64,000 nt of DNA from JAVVXB01 sp036651815. GTDB taxonomy: Bacteria > Bacillota > Clostridia > Christensenellales > CAG-138. Where the stretch lies: positions 6,792 through 70,791 of the forward strand of contig JAVVXB010000013.1 in the NCBI GenBank assembly GCA_036651815.1, in the 5' to 3' direction. Shown one piece after another: positions 21,729 through 30,550 of the stretch (position 1 is the first letter of the stretch; the number at the start of each line of letters is the position of its first letter). Position numbers and translations under genes: made by a program. Below the pieces are notes generated by a model. That model was not told the origin of the DNA. It ran no database searches and was given only the letters and a program-made list of their open reading frames with translations.

Positions 21729-23498
21729 ATGCAAGGTACGATCATCAAGGTATCGGGGCCTCTCATTGTGGCAAGTGGGATGGCAGACGTGCAGATGTAC
21801 GATGTGGTGCGCGTGTCGGAAAAACATCTGATCGGTGAGGTCATCGAATTACGTGGCGATAAAGCGTCTATTCAGGTCTATGAGGAGACGGGCGGAATCG
21901 GACCCGGCGAACCCGTGGAATCCACCGGTGCGCCACTATCGGTTGAGCTTGCGCCCGGGCTCATCGAGGCGATCTACGACGGCATCCAGCGTCCGTTGAA
22001 CGTTATCCGTGAAATTGCGGGAGACCGCATTACCCGCGGCATCACGGTGGATTCGCTTGATCATAAAAAACTCTGGGACTTCCAGCCGACCGTTCAGGTT
22101 GGCGATGAAGTTGTTGGCGGTGATATTCTGGGCATCGTACAGGAAACGGAGGCCGTTGAGCACCGGATCATGGTGCCGCCCAACATTTCCGGCAGAGTCA
22201 CGTGGATTCATGCTGGCTTGGCGAATATCGTTCAACCAATTGTGAAGCTTGAGAAGGATGGTAAGGAAACCGAATTACCCATGATGCAGAAATGGCCGGT
22301 TCGCCGTGGCCGCCCTTATGCGCAAAAGATTGCGCCGAACGAGCCGATGATCACTGGCCAGCGTGTCATTGACACACTGTTTCCGGTTGCCAAGGGCGGC
22401 GTTGCAGCAGTGCCTGGGCCCTTTGGTAGCGGCAAGACTGTTGTGCAACATCAGCTTGCCAAGTGGGCGGATGCGGATATCATCGTTTATGTGGGCTGCG
22501 GTGAACGTGGCAATGAGATGACGGATGTTTTGATGGAGTTTCCAGAGTTGAAGGACCCTCGCACTGGACTGTCGCTCATGAAGCGCACGGTGTTGATTGC
22601 CAATACATCGGATATGCCTGTTGCCGCGCGCGAAGCTTCCATCTACACGGGCATCACGATTGCGGAGTATTTCCGCGATATGGGGTATAAGGTAGCCATC
22701 ATGGCCGATTCCACCTCTCGCTGGGCGGAGGCTTTGCGTGAGATGAGCGGCCGACTCGAGGAAATGCCTGGTGAAGAAGGATATCCGGCCTATCTTTCCA
22801 GCCGTTTAGCCGAGTTCTATGAACGTGCGGGCTATGTCAAAGTTCTTGGCAGTGACAAGCGCATGGGTGCGGTTTCTGCAATCGGTGCCGTGTCGCCGCC
22901 AGGCGGCGATATTTCCGAGCCTGTGTCTCAGGCTACGCTGCGCATTGTCAAGGTATACTGGGGACTTTCCAGCAAACTTGCATATGCGCGCCACTTCCCG
23001 GCAATTGATTGGCTACAGAGTTACTCGCTCTACCTTGACCGGCTTGATGATTGGTTCAACCAGAACGTATCGCCAGAGTGGTCAACACTTGTTCAGCAGA
23101 CTATGATGCTGCTGCAGGAGGAGAGTGAGCTGGATGAAATTGTCCGCTTGGTTGGTATTGATGCGCTGTCGTATAAGGATCGGTTGACGCTGGAAGCAAC
23201 GAGAAGTATTCGTGAAGACTATCTACACCAGAACGCTTACCACGAAGTTGACACATATACCTCGCCAAAGAAACAACATTTGATGCTGAAAGCCATCCTA
23301 TCCAACTATGAAAAATGCCTTGCCGCGCTGAATCAAGATGCGTCCTTCGCAAAGCTTGTGCAGATGCCCGTCCGCGAGAAGATCGGGCGATTGAAGTATG
23401 TGCCTGAGAACGAAACGCAGGCGGCGTATGACCAAATTATGAAGGATTTGGATGAGCAGATTCGCGAACTGACCGAGGGAGGGGTAGCACATGCGTAA
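21729..23498 (+). CDS. ntpA: V-type ATPase catalytic subunit A
   Basis: ATP-hydrolysing subunit of the head, 589 residues. It has the N-terminal beta barrel (1-75), the V/A-specific non-homologous insert (about 110-185), Walker A GPFGSGKT (about 230-237), the GERGNEM segment near 260, and Walker B-region [14 protein letters not shown] near 325-338. The presence of the insert separates it from F-type beta. GGGAAGGG precedes ATG at 21729. It overlaps ntpB by 8 bases. Confidence 0.97.
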   Translation: MQGTIIKVSGPLIVASGMADVQMYDVVRVSEKHLIGEVIELRGDKASIQVYEETGGIGPGEPVESTGAPLSVELAPGLIEAIYDGIQRPLNVIREIAGDRITRGITVDSLDHKKLWDFQPTVQVGDEVVGGDILGIVQETEAVEHRIMVPPNISGRVTWIHAGLANIVQPIVKLEKDGKETELPMMQKWPVRRGRPYAQKIAPNEPMITGQRVIDTLFPVAKGGVAAVPGPFGSGKTVVQHQLAKWADADIIVYVGCGERGNEMTDVLMEFPELKDPRTGLSLMKRTVLIANTSDMPVAAREASIYTGITIAEYFRDMGYKVAIMADSTSRWAEALREMSGRLEEMPGEEGYPAYLSSRLAEFYERAGYVKVLGSDKRMGAVSAIGAVSPPGGDISEPVSQATLRIVKVYWGLSSKLAYARHFPAIDWLQSYSLYLDRLDDWFNQNVSPEWSTLVQQTMMLLQEESELDEIVRLVGIDALSYKDRLTLEATRSIREDYLHQNAYHEVDTYTSPKKQHLMLKAILSNYEKCLAALNQDASFAKLVQMPVREKIGRLKYVPENETQAAYDQIMKDLDEQIRELTEGGVAHA

Positions 23499-24894
23499 AG
23501 AATACCGCACAATTAGAGAAGTTGTCGGGCCCCTGATGCTCGTTGAGGAGGTTTCCGGCGTCAAATATGATGAACTGGTTGAGATTGAGCAGGCAGATGG
23601 AGGAATTCGCCGCGGACGCGTGCTCGAAATCGACGGGGATAAGGCGCTATTACAACTGTTCGAAGGCTCTCAGGGTTTGCAGATCAGCAATTCTAAGGCA
23701 CGTTTTCTTGGCCGTTCCATCGAGCTTGACGTTGCGCCGGATATGCTTGGCCGTGTGTTTGACGGCATGGGAAAGCCCATGGATGACGGGCCTGCGCTGA
23801 TTCCTGAAAAACATCTGGATATCAACGGAACGCCAATGAATCCAGCCTCCCGCGACTATCCGAGTGAGTTTATACAGACGGGCATTTCGGCTATCGATGG
23901 ATTGAATACATTGGTTCGTGGTCAGAAGCTGCCGGTGTTCTCCGGCTCTGGTCTGCCACATGCCAATCTTGCTGCACAGATTGCACGTCAGGCAAAGGTG
24001 TTGAGCAAAACGGTTGACGAGAACGGCAATGAGGTCGAGGATAAGTTTGCGGTTGTGTTTGCCGCTGTTGGCATCACGTTTGAGGAAGCTGATTTTTTTA
24101 TTAATGACTTTCGAAAGACCGGTGCGATTGAACGAACGGTTACGTTTATCAATCTTGCAAATGATCCTGCGATTGAGCGAATAGCAACGCCGCGTATGGC
24201 AATCACAGCTGCGGAATATTTGGCCTACGAGCTTGGTATGCACGTGCTGGTTATCATCACGGATATCACGAACTATGCCGAGGCATTGCGTGAGGTTTCC
24301 GCTGCTCGTAAAGAAGTTCCGGGTCGTCGCGGATATCCTGGGTATCTGTATACCGACCTTGCTACCATGTATGAGCGTGCCGGCCGTATTCGGGGCAATA
24401 AGGGGTCCATTACGATGATTCCGATTCTGTCCATGCCGGAAGACGATGTGACACATCCGATTCCAGATTTGACTGGGTACATTACGGAAGGACAGATCAT
24501 TTTGTCCCGCGAGCTGCACCGCAAGGGGCTCACACCGCCAATCAACGTGTTGCCATCGCTGTCTCGATTGAAGGACAAGGGCATTGGCAAAGGGAAGACC
24601 CGTGAGGATCATGCGGATACTATGAATCAGTTGTTCTCGGCGTACTCACGCGGAAAGGATGCCAAGGAGCTAGCGATTATTCTGGGAGATGCGGCCTTGT
24701 CCGATATCGATAAACTGTACGCAAAGTTTTCGGATGCATTTGAACGCGAGTACGTTTCGCAAGGATACTATACAAACCGTAGCATCGAAGAAACGTTGAA
24801 TCTCGGATGGAAGTTATTGGCAATTTTGCCGAAATCCGAGCTTAAGCGAATTCGAGACGAGTACATCACAAAATATTACCCCGGGGAGGCGTAA
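23491..24894 (+). CDS. ntpB: V-type ATPase regulatory subunit B
   Basis: Non-catalytic nucleotide-site subunit of the head, 467 residues. It lacks a Walker A; the equivalent loop reads [18 protein letters not shown] (about 150-167), as in all V-type B subunits. [22 protein letters not shown] (split at about residues 270-291) is a family hallmark. It follows subunit A with an 8-base overlap and precedes D by three bases. Confidence 0.97.
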   Translation: MRKEYRTIREVVGPLMLVEEVSGVKYDELVEIEQADGGIRRGRVLEIDGDKALLQLFEGSQGLQISNSKARFLGRSIELDVAPDMLGRVFDGMGKPMDDGPALIPEKHLDINGTPMNPASRDYPSEFIQTGISAIDGLNTLVRGQKLPVFSGSGLPHANLAAQIARQAKVLSKTVDENGNEVEDKFAVVFAAVGITFEEADFFINDFRKTGAIERTVTFINLANDPAIERIATPRMAITAAEYLAYELGMHVLVIITDITNYAEALREVSAARKEVPGRRGYPGYLYTDLATMYERAGRIRGNKGSITMIPILSMPEDDVTHPIPDLTGYITEGQIILSRELHRKGLTPPINVLPSLSRLKDKGIGKGKTREDHADTMNQLFSAYSRGKDAKELAIILGDAALSDIDKLYAKFSDAFEREYVSQGYYTNRSIEETLNLGWKLLAILPKSELKRIRDEYITKYYPGEA

Positions 24895-24897
24895 GCC

Positions 24898-25527
24898 ATG
24901 GCCGCCATTCAGGTCAAACCGACCCGCATGGAGTTAAGCAACCTGAAAAAGCGCAAGGTGGTTGCTGTCCGCGGGCATAAGATGATGAAGGACAAGCGGG
25001 ATGAGCTTGTGCGCCGCTTTATTGGCTATGCGCGGCAGAATAAAAGTCTTCGCGAAGAAGTGGAAACGAAGCTGTCGCTTGCGATGAAGAGCTTTGTTTT
25101 GGCGCGCGCTTCCATGTCGAACAATGAAATTGAGGAAGCGCTGATGTATCCGGCTCGTGCTGCTGAGGTACAAATGAATCATTCCAACGTGCTGTCCATT
25201 CAAGTGCCAAAACTAACGATGGAAGCGCAGGAAGGATTTACCTACCCATATGGGTTTGCAACAACCAGCGCAGATCTTGATGGCGCAGTACAGAAGCTTG
25301 CAGAGGTGTTGCCACTGCTTCTGCAGCTTGCAGAGGTGGAGAAAACCTGTGGGCGTCTGGCTGATGAGATTGAAAAGACGCGCCGGCGTGTCAATGCATT
25401 GGAGTATGTCATGATTCCACAGTTTACAGAGACGATACGACAGATTCAGATGAAACTGGAAGAAAATGAACGTGGCAATCTGACGAGGCTCATGAAGACC
25501 AAGGAGATGCTGCAGGCGCAGAAATGA
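24898..25527 (+). CDS. ntpD: V-type ATPase subunit D
   Basis: Central rotor axle of 209 residues. Two long helices (about 5-75 and 130-205) form the antiparallel coiled coil, with a short variable region between them. The start VKPTRMELSNLKKRKVVAVRGHKMMKDKRDEL is typical (positions about 6-37). The RRRVNALEYVMIP segment near residue 160 is the most conserved motif. It is the last ATPase gene and overlaps the following Fe-S protein gene by 4 bases. Confidence 0.95.
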   Translation: MAAIQVKPTRMELSNLKKRKVVAVRGHKMMKDKRDELVRRFIGYARQNKSLREEVETKLSLAMKSFVLARASMSNNEIEEALMYPARAAEVQMNHSNVLSIQVPKLTMEAQEGFTYPYGFATTSADLDGAVQKLAEVLPLLLQLAEVEKTCGRLADEIEKTRRRVNALEYVMIPQFTETIRQIQMKLEENERGNLTRLMKTKEMLQAQK

Positions 25528-26444
25528 AACAACTGATAGACTTGGCTGTGCAAGCAGGCTTTTCGGCATGCTATGTGCTGAGACCAGACAAATTTATCCA
25601 TTACGAACGCCGTCTAATAGACGGCGTTTTGGATGTTGCGGGTCGTGGGCTGGTGTGCGATCCAGCAGTTTCTTTGCCATGGGCGAACGTGTTGCTGCTC
25701 TTGCTGATGCCATACCGACCGTATGTGCCGGAATCTGGGGTTTCGGGAAATTACCCTTCGTCGAATCGGGCGTATCATGCTGCAAACAATCTCCTGACAC
25801 AGCTCGATTCATCCGATATCCATGCGGAGCGCGTGTATGTGCCAATTCGGGAGCTTGCGTTGCGCAGTGGAATTGGCACCGCCTGCTTGAATGGATTGAC
25901 GGCATTCGGGGAATACGGTACTCGGGTGGCAGTGCAGACGTTGGCTGCGTACATACCTCATCCGCAATATGATGTAGCGATGAATCGGCTAATGGATTCC
26001 TCCGTTTGTGATGGTTGCGGGCGATGCATTGCTGCTTGTCCTTCGGGTGCAATTACGGAGAATGGCTATGATTTTACAAAATGTGCACGGGCATATATGC
26101 AAAAAAATGCCATGCCGGATTGGGTGATGGATGCCATGACCAGTTTGCTTGGGTGTGAAATCTGTCAGTTTGCCTGTCCCATGAACGATAATATGCTGAT
26201 GGATTCGTGTGTACCAAATGCTTTTGATTGGGAACGTTTACTGGCAGGGGAGGTCAAGTCTGCACTTGCCGTTGTCGGCAAAAACTTAAACAGCGGCGGC
26301 AGATTGGTGGCCCATGCTATCGTGCTGGCGGCACATGCCGGACGTTCCGATTTATTGCCATTGATCCGGCCATATGCAGACGATCCGCGGCCTGCCGTTT
26401 CTAGTGCGGCAGTTTATGCAATTTGCCGCTTGCCAGAAACATGA
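25524..26444 (+). CDS. QueG-like double [4Fe-4S] protein, catalytic Asp motif missing
   Basis: Homologue of epoxyqueuosine reductase, 306 residues against about 380 for QueG. Two ferredoxin-type clusters are visible: CDGCGRCIAACP (about 160-171) with KCAR near 186, and CEICQFACP (about 208-216). The C-terminal 60 residues resemble HEAT-like helical repeats. In true QueG a conserved DSAP-type segment with the proton-donating Asp precedes the AGLGW motif; here that place reads VPIRELALRSGIG, without the Asp. It may therefore be a paralogue with another role. It overlaps ntpD by 4 bases and ends the operon. Confidence 0.75.
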   Translation: MKQLIDLAVQAGFSACYVLRPDKFIHYERRLIDGVLDVAGRGLVCDPAVSLPWANVLLLLLMPYRPYVPESGVSGNYPSSNRAYHAANNLLTQLDSSDIHAERVYVPIRELALRSGIGTACLNGLTAFGEYGTRVAVQTLAAYIPHPQYDVAMNRLMDSSVCDGCGRCIAACPSGAITENGYDFTKCARAYMQKNAMPDWVMDAMTSLLGCEICQFACPMNDNMLMDSCVPNAFDWERLLAGEVKSALAVVGKNLNSGGRLVAHAIVLAAHAGRSDLLPLIRPYADDPRPAVSSAAVYAICRLPET

Positions 26445-26458
26445 TTTCAGTATAAAAT
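26430..26458 (+). promoter_or_regulatory. candidate promoter of the SRP RNA
   Basis: TTGCCA (26430-26435) and TAAAAT (26453-26458), 17 bases apart, sit at the end of the upstream gene just before the predicted RNA 5' end. The -10 could also be read as TATAAA two bases earlier. Confidence 0.5.
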
Positions 26459-26462
26459 AGAT

Positions 26463-26737
26463 TTGTCGCGCTAGGCGGGGAGTTAGCGGTGCCCTGTACC
26501 TGCAATCCGCTATAGCAGGGCTGAGTTCCCGTTCTGAGGCGGACGTCTGTGGGGTCGGACCTCGATAAGGAGTGTTGATCGTCGGGTCCTGTGCAATCGA
26601 ATGCCGTGAACCATGTCAGATCCTGACGGAAGCAGCATTAAGCGGAATATTCGGTGTGCCGCGGGGAAACCTGAATGGAGCCACCTACCGAATCATCGCC
26701 CGGAGACGTATCTTGTCGAGGAACGGGTGCGCGGCAA
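26463..26737 (+). ncRNA. ffs: signal recognition particle RNA, large type with Alu domain
   Basis: RNA scaffold of the signal recognition particle. The 5' end TTGTCGCGC pairs with GCGCGGCAA at 26729-26737. The Alu-domain segment GCTAGGCGGGGAGTTAGCGG (26470-26489) and the following loop region are typical of Bacillus/Clostridium 6S-like SRP RNA of about 270 bases. The Ffh-binding site is intact: GTCAGATCC, then the loop TGAC (26624-26627, URRC type rather than GGAA), then GGAAGCAGC. A T-rich stretch follows the 3' end as terminator. Translated frames across this interval are not genes. Confidence 0.93.
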
Positions 26738-26911
26738 CTTTTCTTTATCAAAAGAAAAGATTGTAACTGCAAAGCATATGCATCACTTGATCATTTGACC
26801 GACGTGCGAATAGATTCATGCGTCGGTTCGATTTTTGCAATGCATTATGTTTTGAATTGGTGTATTGAAAGAGGACGTTTCTTCGTTATCTAAAGAAACG
26901 TATGGAGGAGT

Positions 26912-27574
26912 ATGGATCAATTTTCGGTATTTGATATTGTTGGCCCGCGCATGACCGGACCAAGCAGTTCTCATACGGCTGGGGCGGTGCGTTTAGCACA
27001 CGTCGCACGCCATATTGCGGGCATGAGCGTTGTGGAAGCAGCGTTCACGCTCTATGGATCCTTTGCAGAAACGGGGAAAGGACACGGCACGGACAAGGCT
27101 TTGATTGCTGGTGCGCTTGGTATGCAGCCTGATGACATCCGCATTAAGGATGCATATAGAATTGCACGAGAAATGGGTGTGCTGGTGGAACTTACGTATT
27201 CGGATGAACCCGTTAAGCATCCGAACACAGCGCGCATCCATATTACTAGCGAGGATGGACATCAAACAGAAGTGGTTGGGCAGTCGATTGGCGGCGGCAA
27301 TATTTTGATAACGGAGATCAACGGGTTGGAAGTGAAATTTACGGGTGAATACCCAACGCTGATCATTCAACATCGCGATGAGCCCGGCGTTATCGCCGAA
27401 GTCTCCCATGTGTTGGCACAGCTGAAAATTAACATTGCGTTCATGCGCGTATTTCGCCATGGCAAGGGTGAAGATGCATACATGACCATTGAAACGGACC
27501 AACCTGTGACACAGGAAATGCTGCTGATGATCCAGACACTTTGTCAGGGAATCATCAAGCTCTTTGCCGTTTGA
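26912..27574 (+). CDS. sdaAB: L-serine dehydratase, iron-sulfur type, beta subunit
   Basis: Regulatory/structural subunit of the oxygen-sensitive [4Fe-4S] serine dehydratase that turns L-serine into pyruvate and ammonia. The 220-residue product begins with FDIVGPRMTGPSSSHTAGAVR (split around residues 7-28), the family signature, and ends with an ACT domain (about 148-220). TATGGAGGA lies before ATG at 26912. The alpha subunit follows 14 bases later. The presence of the two-gene enzyme fits an anaerobe. Confidence 0.95.
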   Translation: MDQFSVFDIVGPRMTGPSSSHTAGAVRLAHVARHIAGMSVVEAAFTLYGSFAETGKGHGTDKALIAGALGMQPDDIRIKDAYRIAREMGVLVELTYSDEPVKHPNTARIHITSEDGHQTEVVGQSIGGGNILITEINGLEVKFTGEYPTLIIQHRDEPGVIAEVSHVLAQLKINIAFMRVFRHGKGEDAYMTIETDQPVTQEMLLMIQTLCQGIIKLFAV

Positions 27575-27588
27575 GGAGGAATATGCAA

Positions 27589-28488
27589 ATGTTGTCGACT
27601 GCTTTTGAAAACGGTGAATCGTTACGACAGTATTGTCTGAGCCAAGACATCCCCATTTGGGAAGCTATGATTCTGCGGGAGATGAAACTTTCCGAACATT
27701 CGCGCGAGGAGATTCTTGCTGAGATGCAAAAGAATCTTGATGTCATGCGAAATTCGGTAAATCAGGGATTGTCTGAAAAAATGGAATCGGTCAGCGGACT
27801 CTCGGGCGGCGAAGCAATGCGGCTATTTAAATATGGAAAACACAATCCGTTTTCAGGATACAATGCATGCCGCGCGGCAGCATCGGCAATGGCGGTTGTG
27901 GAGGTAAATGCATCGATGGGGTGCATTGTGGCCGCACCGACGGCTGGTGCCAGCGGCATTTTGGCAGGTGTTCTGATCGAAAGCGCAAAACAACGTGGTT
28001 GGTCGGATGATACCCTGCTGGAGGGACTGTTTACTGCAGGCGCAATTGGCATGCTGTTCGCAAAAAATGCAACGATTTCCGGTGCGGGTGGTGGTTGTCA
28101 AGCGGAAACGGGTGTTGGCAGCGCAATGGCTGCGGCTGCGCTCGTTGAAATTAGCGGGGGAGCGCCTATACAGGCATTAGATGCGGCGGCTATGACAATC
28201 AAAAATGTCTTGGGTCTGATCTGTGATCCGGTAGCAGGCCTCGTGGAATGCCCCTGCATCAAACGAAACGCGCTTGGTGCTGTCAATGCTATGCTCTGCG
28301 CAGATATGGCGCTTGCGGGCGTGACGAGTCTAATTCCGTTTGACGAGGTTGTTGCCGCCATGTATGCCGTTGGAAAAGATATTCGGCCGGAATATCGCGA
28401 AACTGCCAAAGGCGGCCTTGCTATAACGCCCACCGGAAAAGCTGTTGCGGAACGGGTAAAGCGCATGCAGGCCGATTCACAAGCGTGA
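27589..28488 (+). CDS. sdaAA: L-serine dehydratase, iron-sulfur type, alpha subunit
   Basis: Catalytic [4Fe-4S] subunit of about 299 residues. The cluster ligands are seen in AGGGCQAETGVG and in LICDPVAGLVECPC (about residues 205-222). The GPTAGASG-like segment APTAGASGILAG near 123-134 is also typical. The start is ATG at 27589, at good spacing from GAGGAGGA (27573-27580); an ATG at 27583 is too close to that site. It forms an operon with sdaAB. Confidence 0.94.
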   Translation: MLSTAFENGESLRQYCLSQDIPIWEAMILREMKLSEHSREEILAEMQKNLDVMRNSVNQGLSEKMESVSGLSGGEAMRLFKYGKHNPFSGYNACRAAASAMAVVEVNASMGCIVAAPTAGASGILAGVLIESAKQRGWSDDTLLEGLFTAGAIGMLFAKNATISGAGGGCQAETGVGSAMAAAALVEISGGAPIQALDAAAMTIKNVLGLICDPVAGLVECPCIKRNALGAVNAMLCADMALAGVTSLIPFDEVVAAMYAVGKDIRPEYRETAKGGLAITPTGKAVAERVKRMQADSQA

Positions 28489-28806
28489 TTCATATAGAAG
28501 CGGCTGCTCAATGAAATGATATCGGAATAGCGCGCGAGATCGCTGTTTTTTCGACAGCAGGTTCGTGTTCCGCCTAAAACACTTCGGTTCTCTGGACGTG
28601 AAAATGCATAGGGAAACCATTTAAATCGGGCGATTTATTCCGGCGAAGAAATTGCCGGAACCGGAATCAAACATCCGGGAGGTTTTTTGATAGGTTGAAA
28701 AGATGACTATTATTTGATTAGGAACTTCTGCTGTTGCCGTTGTAGTCGTTAGAGATAAGGCCACCCCCGTATTCGGGTGGCCATATATATAAAAAGTAGA
28801 AAGCAG
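28489..28806. other. convergent intergenic region with a hairpin
   Basis: This 318-base gap lies between the convergent sdaAA and pfk genes. No coding sequence is recognised. A hairpin with stem GGCCACCC / GGGTGGCC (28759-28782) probably ends transcription from one or both sides, although its T-tract is weak. A T6 run at about 28684-28689 after a GC-rich stretch may be a second terminator for sdaAA. Confidence 0.5.
28759..28782. terminator. hairpin between sdaAA and pfk
   Basis: Perfect 8-bp GC-rich stem GGCCACCC / GGGTGGCC with an 8-base loop. AT-rich DNA follows on the plus side. It is 25 bases past the pfk stop, so it most likely ends the pfk transcript. Confidence 0.5.
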
Positions 28807-29871
28807 CTAATATTTAAACAGCAGAGAAGTGGACGTGTATAGGTCATAGTCGACTTCCTTGCGTTCCGAAACGGCCTTATCCAAGTCCGCTTTGACAATG
28901 TTCGTTCCCTGTAGCGCGACCATATTGCCATAGTTCTTGGCAACAACCAGCTCGCCGGCTTTGAAACCAAGACGGGTACCAAGTACACGATCGAAACAGG
29001 AAGGAGAACCGCCGCGTTGAATATGGCCGAGCACAACGCTGCGGCATTCGAAATATTTACGCTTTTCATCCAAAGTGAGATCATTGCGCATCGTACGTTC
29101 AATGCGGGACGCAAGTGTTTTGGCCAGATCTTTTTCCAGCAGAAGCTTGTTGCCGAATGCATCTAGACCGACGTCTTCTGCTTTTTCGCCCTTGACTTCA
29201 AAGCCTTCGGCAACGGCAATGATCGTGTGCCGTTCACCCTTGACATAGCGACCGCGAATGACCTGCATAATTTCTTCGAAGGTTTTCGGAAACTCCGGGA
29301 TTAAAATCAAATTCGCATCCGCTGCCAGACCGGCCTGCAGGGCGATCCAGCCTGTATGACGTCCCATGCACTCCACAACAAAACAACGTGCGTGGGATGC
29401 GGCGGTGGTGTGCAACTTATCGATACAGTCCATCGCAATATTGCTGGCGGTATCAAAGCCAAAGGTATAGTCCGTGCAGGACAGATCGTTGTCGATGGTC
29501 TTCGGAACGCCGATCATATTCATACCCATTTTTTGCAGCTTGTTTGCTACGCCAAGCGTATCGTCTCCACCGATGGCAACCAGACCTTCCAGATCCAGCG
29601 CTTCCATGGATTTACGAACTTTCTCAGGACCGTTTTCTTCCTTCATCACATTGGTGCGCGAACTCTCAAGGATTGTTCCACCCTTGGTTTGGAGACCTTC
29701 AACGTCCTTGAGGGAAAGCCAGCGACCCTCTCCACTCAGCGCGCCGCGCCATCCAGCAGAAAAACCATATACTTCAATACCGTTGGCAGCACATTCTTCC
29801 ACAACGCCGCGAATAACAGCATTGAGCCCGGGGCAGTCTCCGCCACCCGTAAGAATACCAATTTTTCTCAT
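28807..29871 (-). CDS. 6-phosphofructokinase with pyrophosphate-type active site
   Basis: Phosphorylates fructose 6-phosphate in glycolysis. The 354-residue product has ILTGGGDCPGLNAVIRG (6-22), GGDDTLG (101-107), VPKTIDNDL (122-130) with catalytic Asp127, and ECMGRHTGW near 165-173. Position 104 is Asp and position 124 is Lys. ATP-dependent enzymes have Gly at both places, while pyrophosphate-dependent ones have Asp and Lys, so PPi is the predicted phosphoryl donor. If so, the step is reversible and saves ATP. It lies upstream of nothing on its strand but follows tmk by 13 bases, suggesting a dapL-tmk-pfk transcript. Confidence 0.93.
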   Translation of the reverse strand: MRKIGILTGGGDCPGLNAVIRGVVEECAANGIEVYGFSAGWRGALSGEGRWLSLKDVEGLQTKGGTILESSRTNVMKEENGPEKVRKSMEALDLEGLVAIGGDDTLGVANKLQKMGMNMIGVPKTIDNDLSCTDYTFGFDTASNIAMDCIDKLHTTAASHARCFVVECMGRHTGWIALQAGLAADANLILIPEFPKTFEEIMQVIRGRYVKGERHTIIAVAEGFEVKGEKAEDVGLDAFGNKLLLEKDLAKTLASRIERTMRNDLTLDEKRKYFECRSVVLGHIQRGGSPSCFDRVLGTRLGFKAGELVVAKNYGNMVALQGTNIVKADLDKAVSERKEVDYDLYTSTSLLFKY

Positions 29872-29884
29872 ATCGTTTTACCTC

Positions 29885-30547
29885 CTACAATATATCCTTC
29901 AGCACTTCATCGACCATAGACCCAATTGCTTCAATACTTTTCAACTGATTCTGCTCCATGCAGGGGATGATAAATACGTTGTCAAACCGTTGCGCATACT
30001 GTCTGTATTTTTCCCGTGCGCGCTGTTGCAGGGATGGGACGGATTCATATACATCTCGCGCGCTGCCCACGTAATCACGATAGCCCTTTTTATCGATGTT
30101 ATCAGCGGCGTCGTCAATGGACATATCCAGCACAATGTGGATGTCTGCACGCGGAATGCCCAAATGCTCATGCTCAAGCGCAAGCACAAAATCCAATAGA
30201 TCCGCTCGTCCAAGGTCGCAGTCGCGGATGCTTTGATAAACGGCATTGCTAAGCACATAACGGTTGATTAGCAAGATGTCTGCATCAGCGTAGGAAAAAC
30301 TCTTAAACGCTTCAAAACGATCTAATGCAAACCAGAGCGCCATGCTTTTACCGTCCACCGCATCGGCACGAATGCCATCCTTACCGGTTAATAGCTTGCC
30401 AACTTCGCTTCCAAAGAACGAAGAATATACCGGAAATGAAATCGTGGCAACTTGCAACCCTGCGGCGGTGAGGCGGTCATGTAGCCCATTCATCTGTACG
30501 CTTTTTCCGGTGCCATCGATGCCCTCGAATGCGATAATTTTCGTCAT
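29885..30547 (-). CDS. tmk: thymidylate kinase
   Basis: Phosphorylates dTMP to dTDP. The 220-residue product starts with the P-loop FEGIDGTGKSVQ (residues 7-18), has the DRFE-like segment ALDRFEAFKSF near 73-83, and a LID region GYRDYVGSARDVYES near 160-174. The P-loop spacing fits thymidylate kinase rather than other nucleoside kinases. It lies three bases after dapL and 13 bases before pfk on the minus strand. Confidence 0.88.
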   Translation of the reverse strand: MTKIIAFEGIDGTGKSVQMNGLHDRLTAAGLQVATISFPVYSSFFGSEVGKLLTGKDGIRADAVDGKSMALWFALDRFEAFKSFSYADADILLINRYVLSNAVYQSIRDCDLGRADLLDFVLALEHEHLGIPRADIHIVLDMSIDDAADNIDKKGYRDYVGSARDVYESVPSLQQRAREKYRQYAQRFDNVFIIPCMEQNQLKSIEAIGSMVDEVLKDIL

Positions 30548-30550
30548 ATG

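Noticed and set aside
23650..24612. 320-codon open frame on the minus strand inside ntpB
   Set aside because: It lies fully within a highly conserved gene, has no ribosome site or family likeness, and its residues mirror the codon bias of the plus strand.
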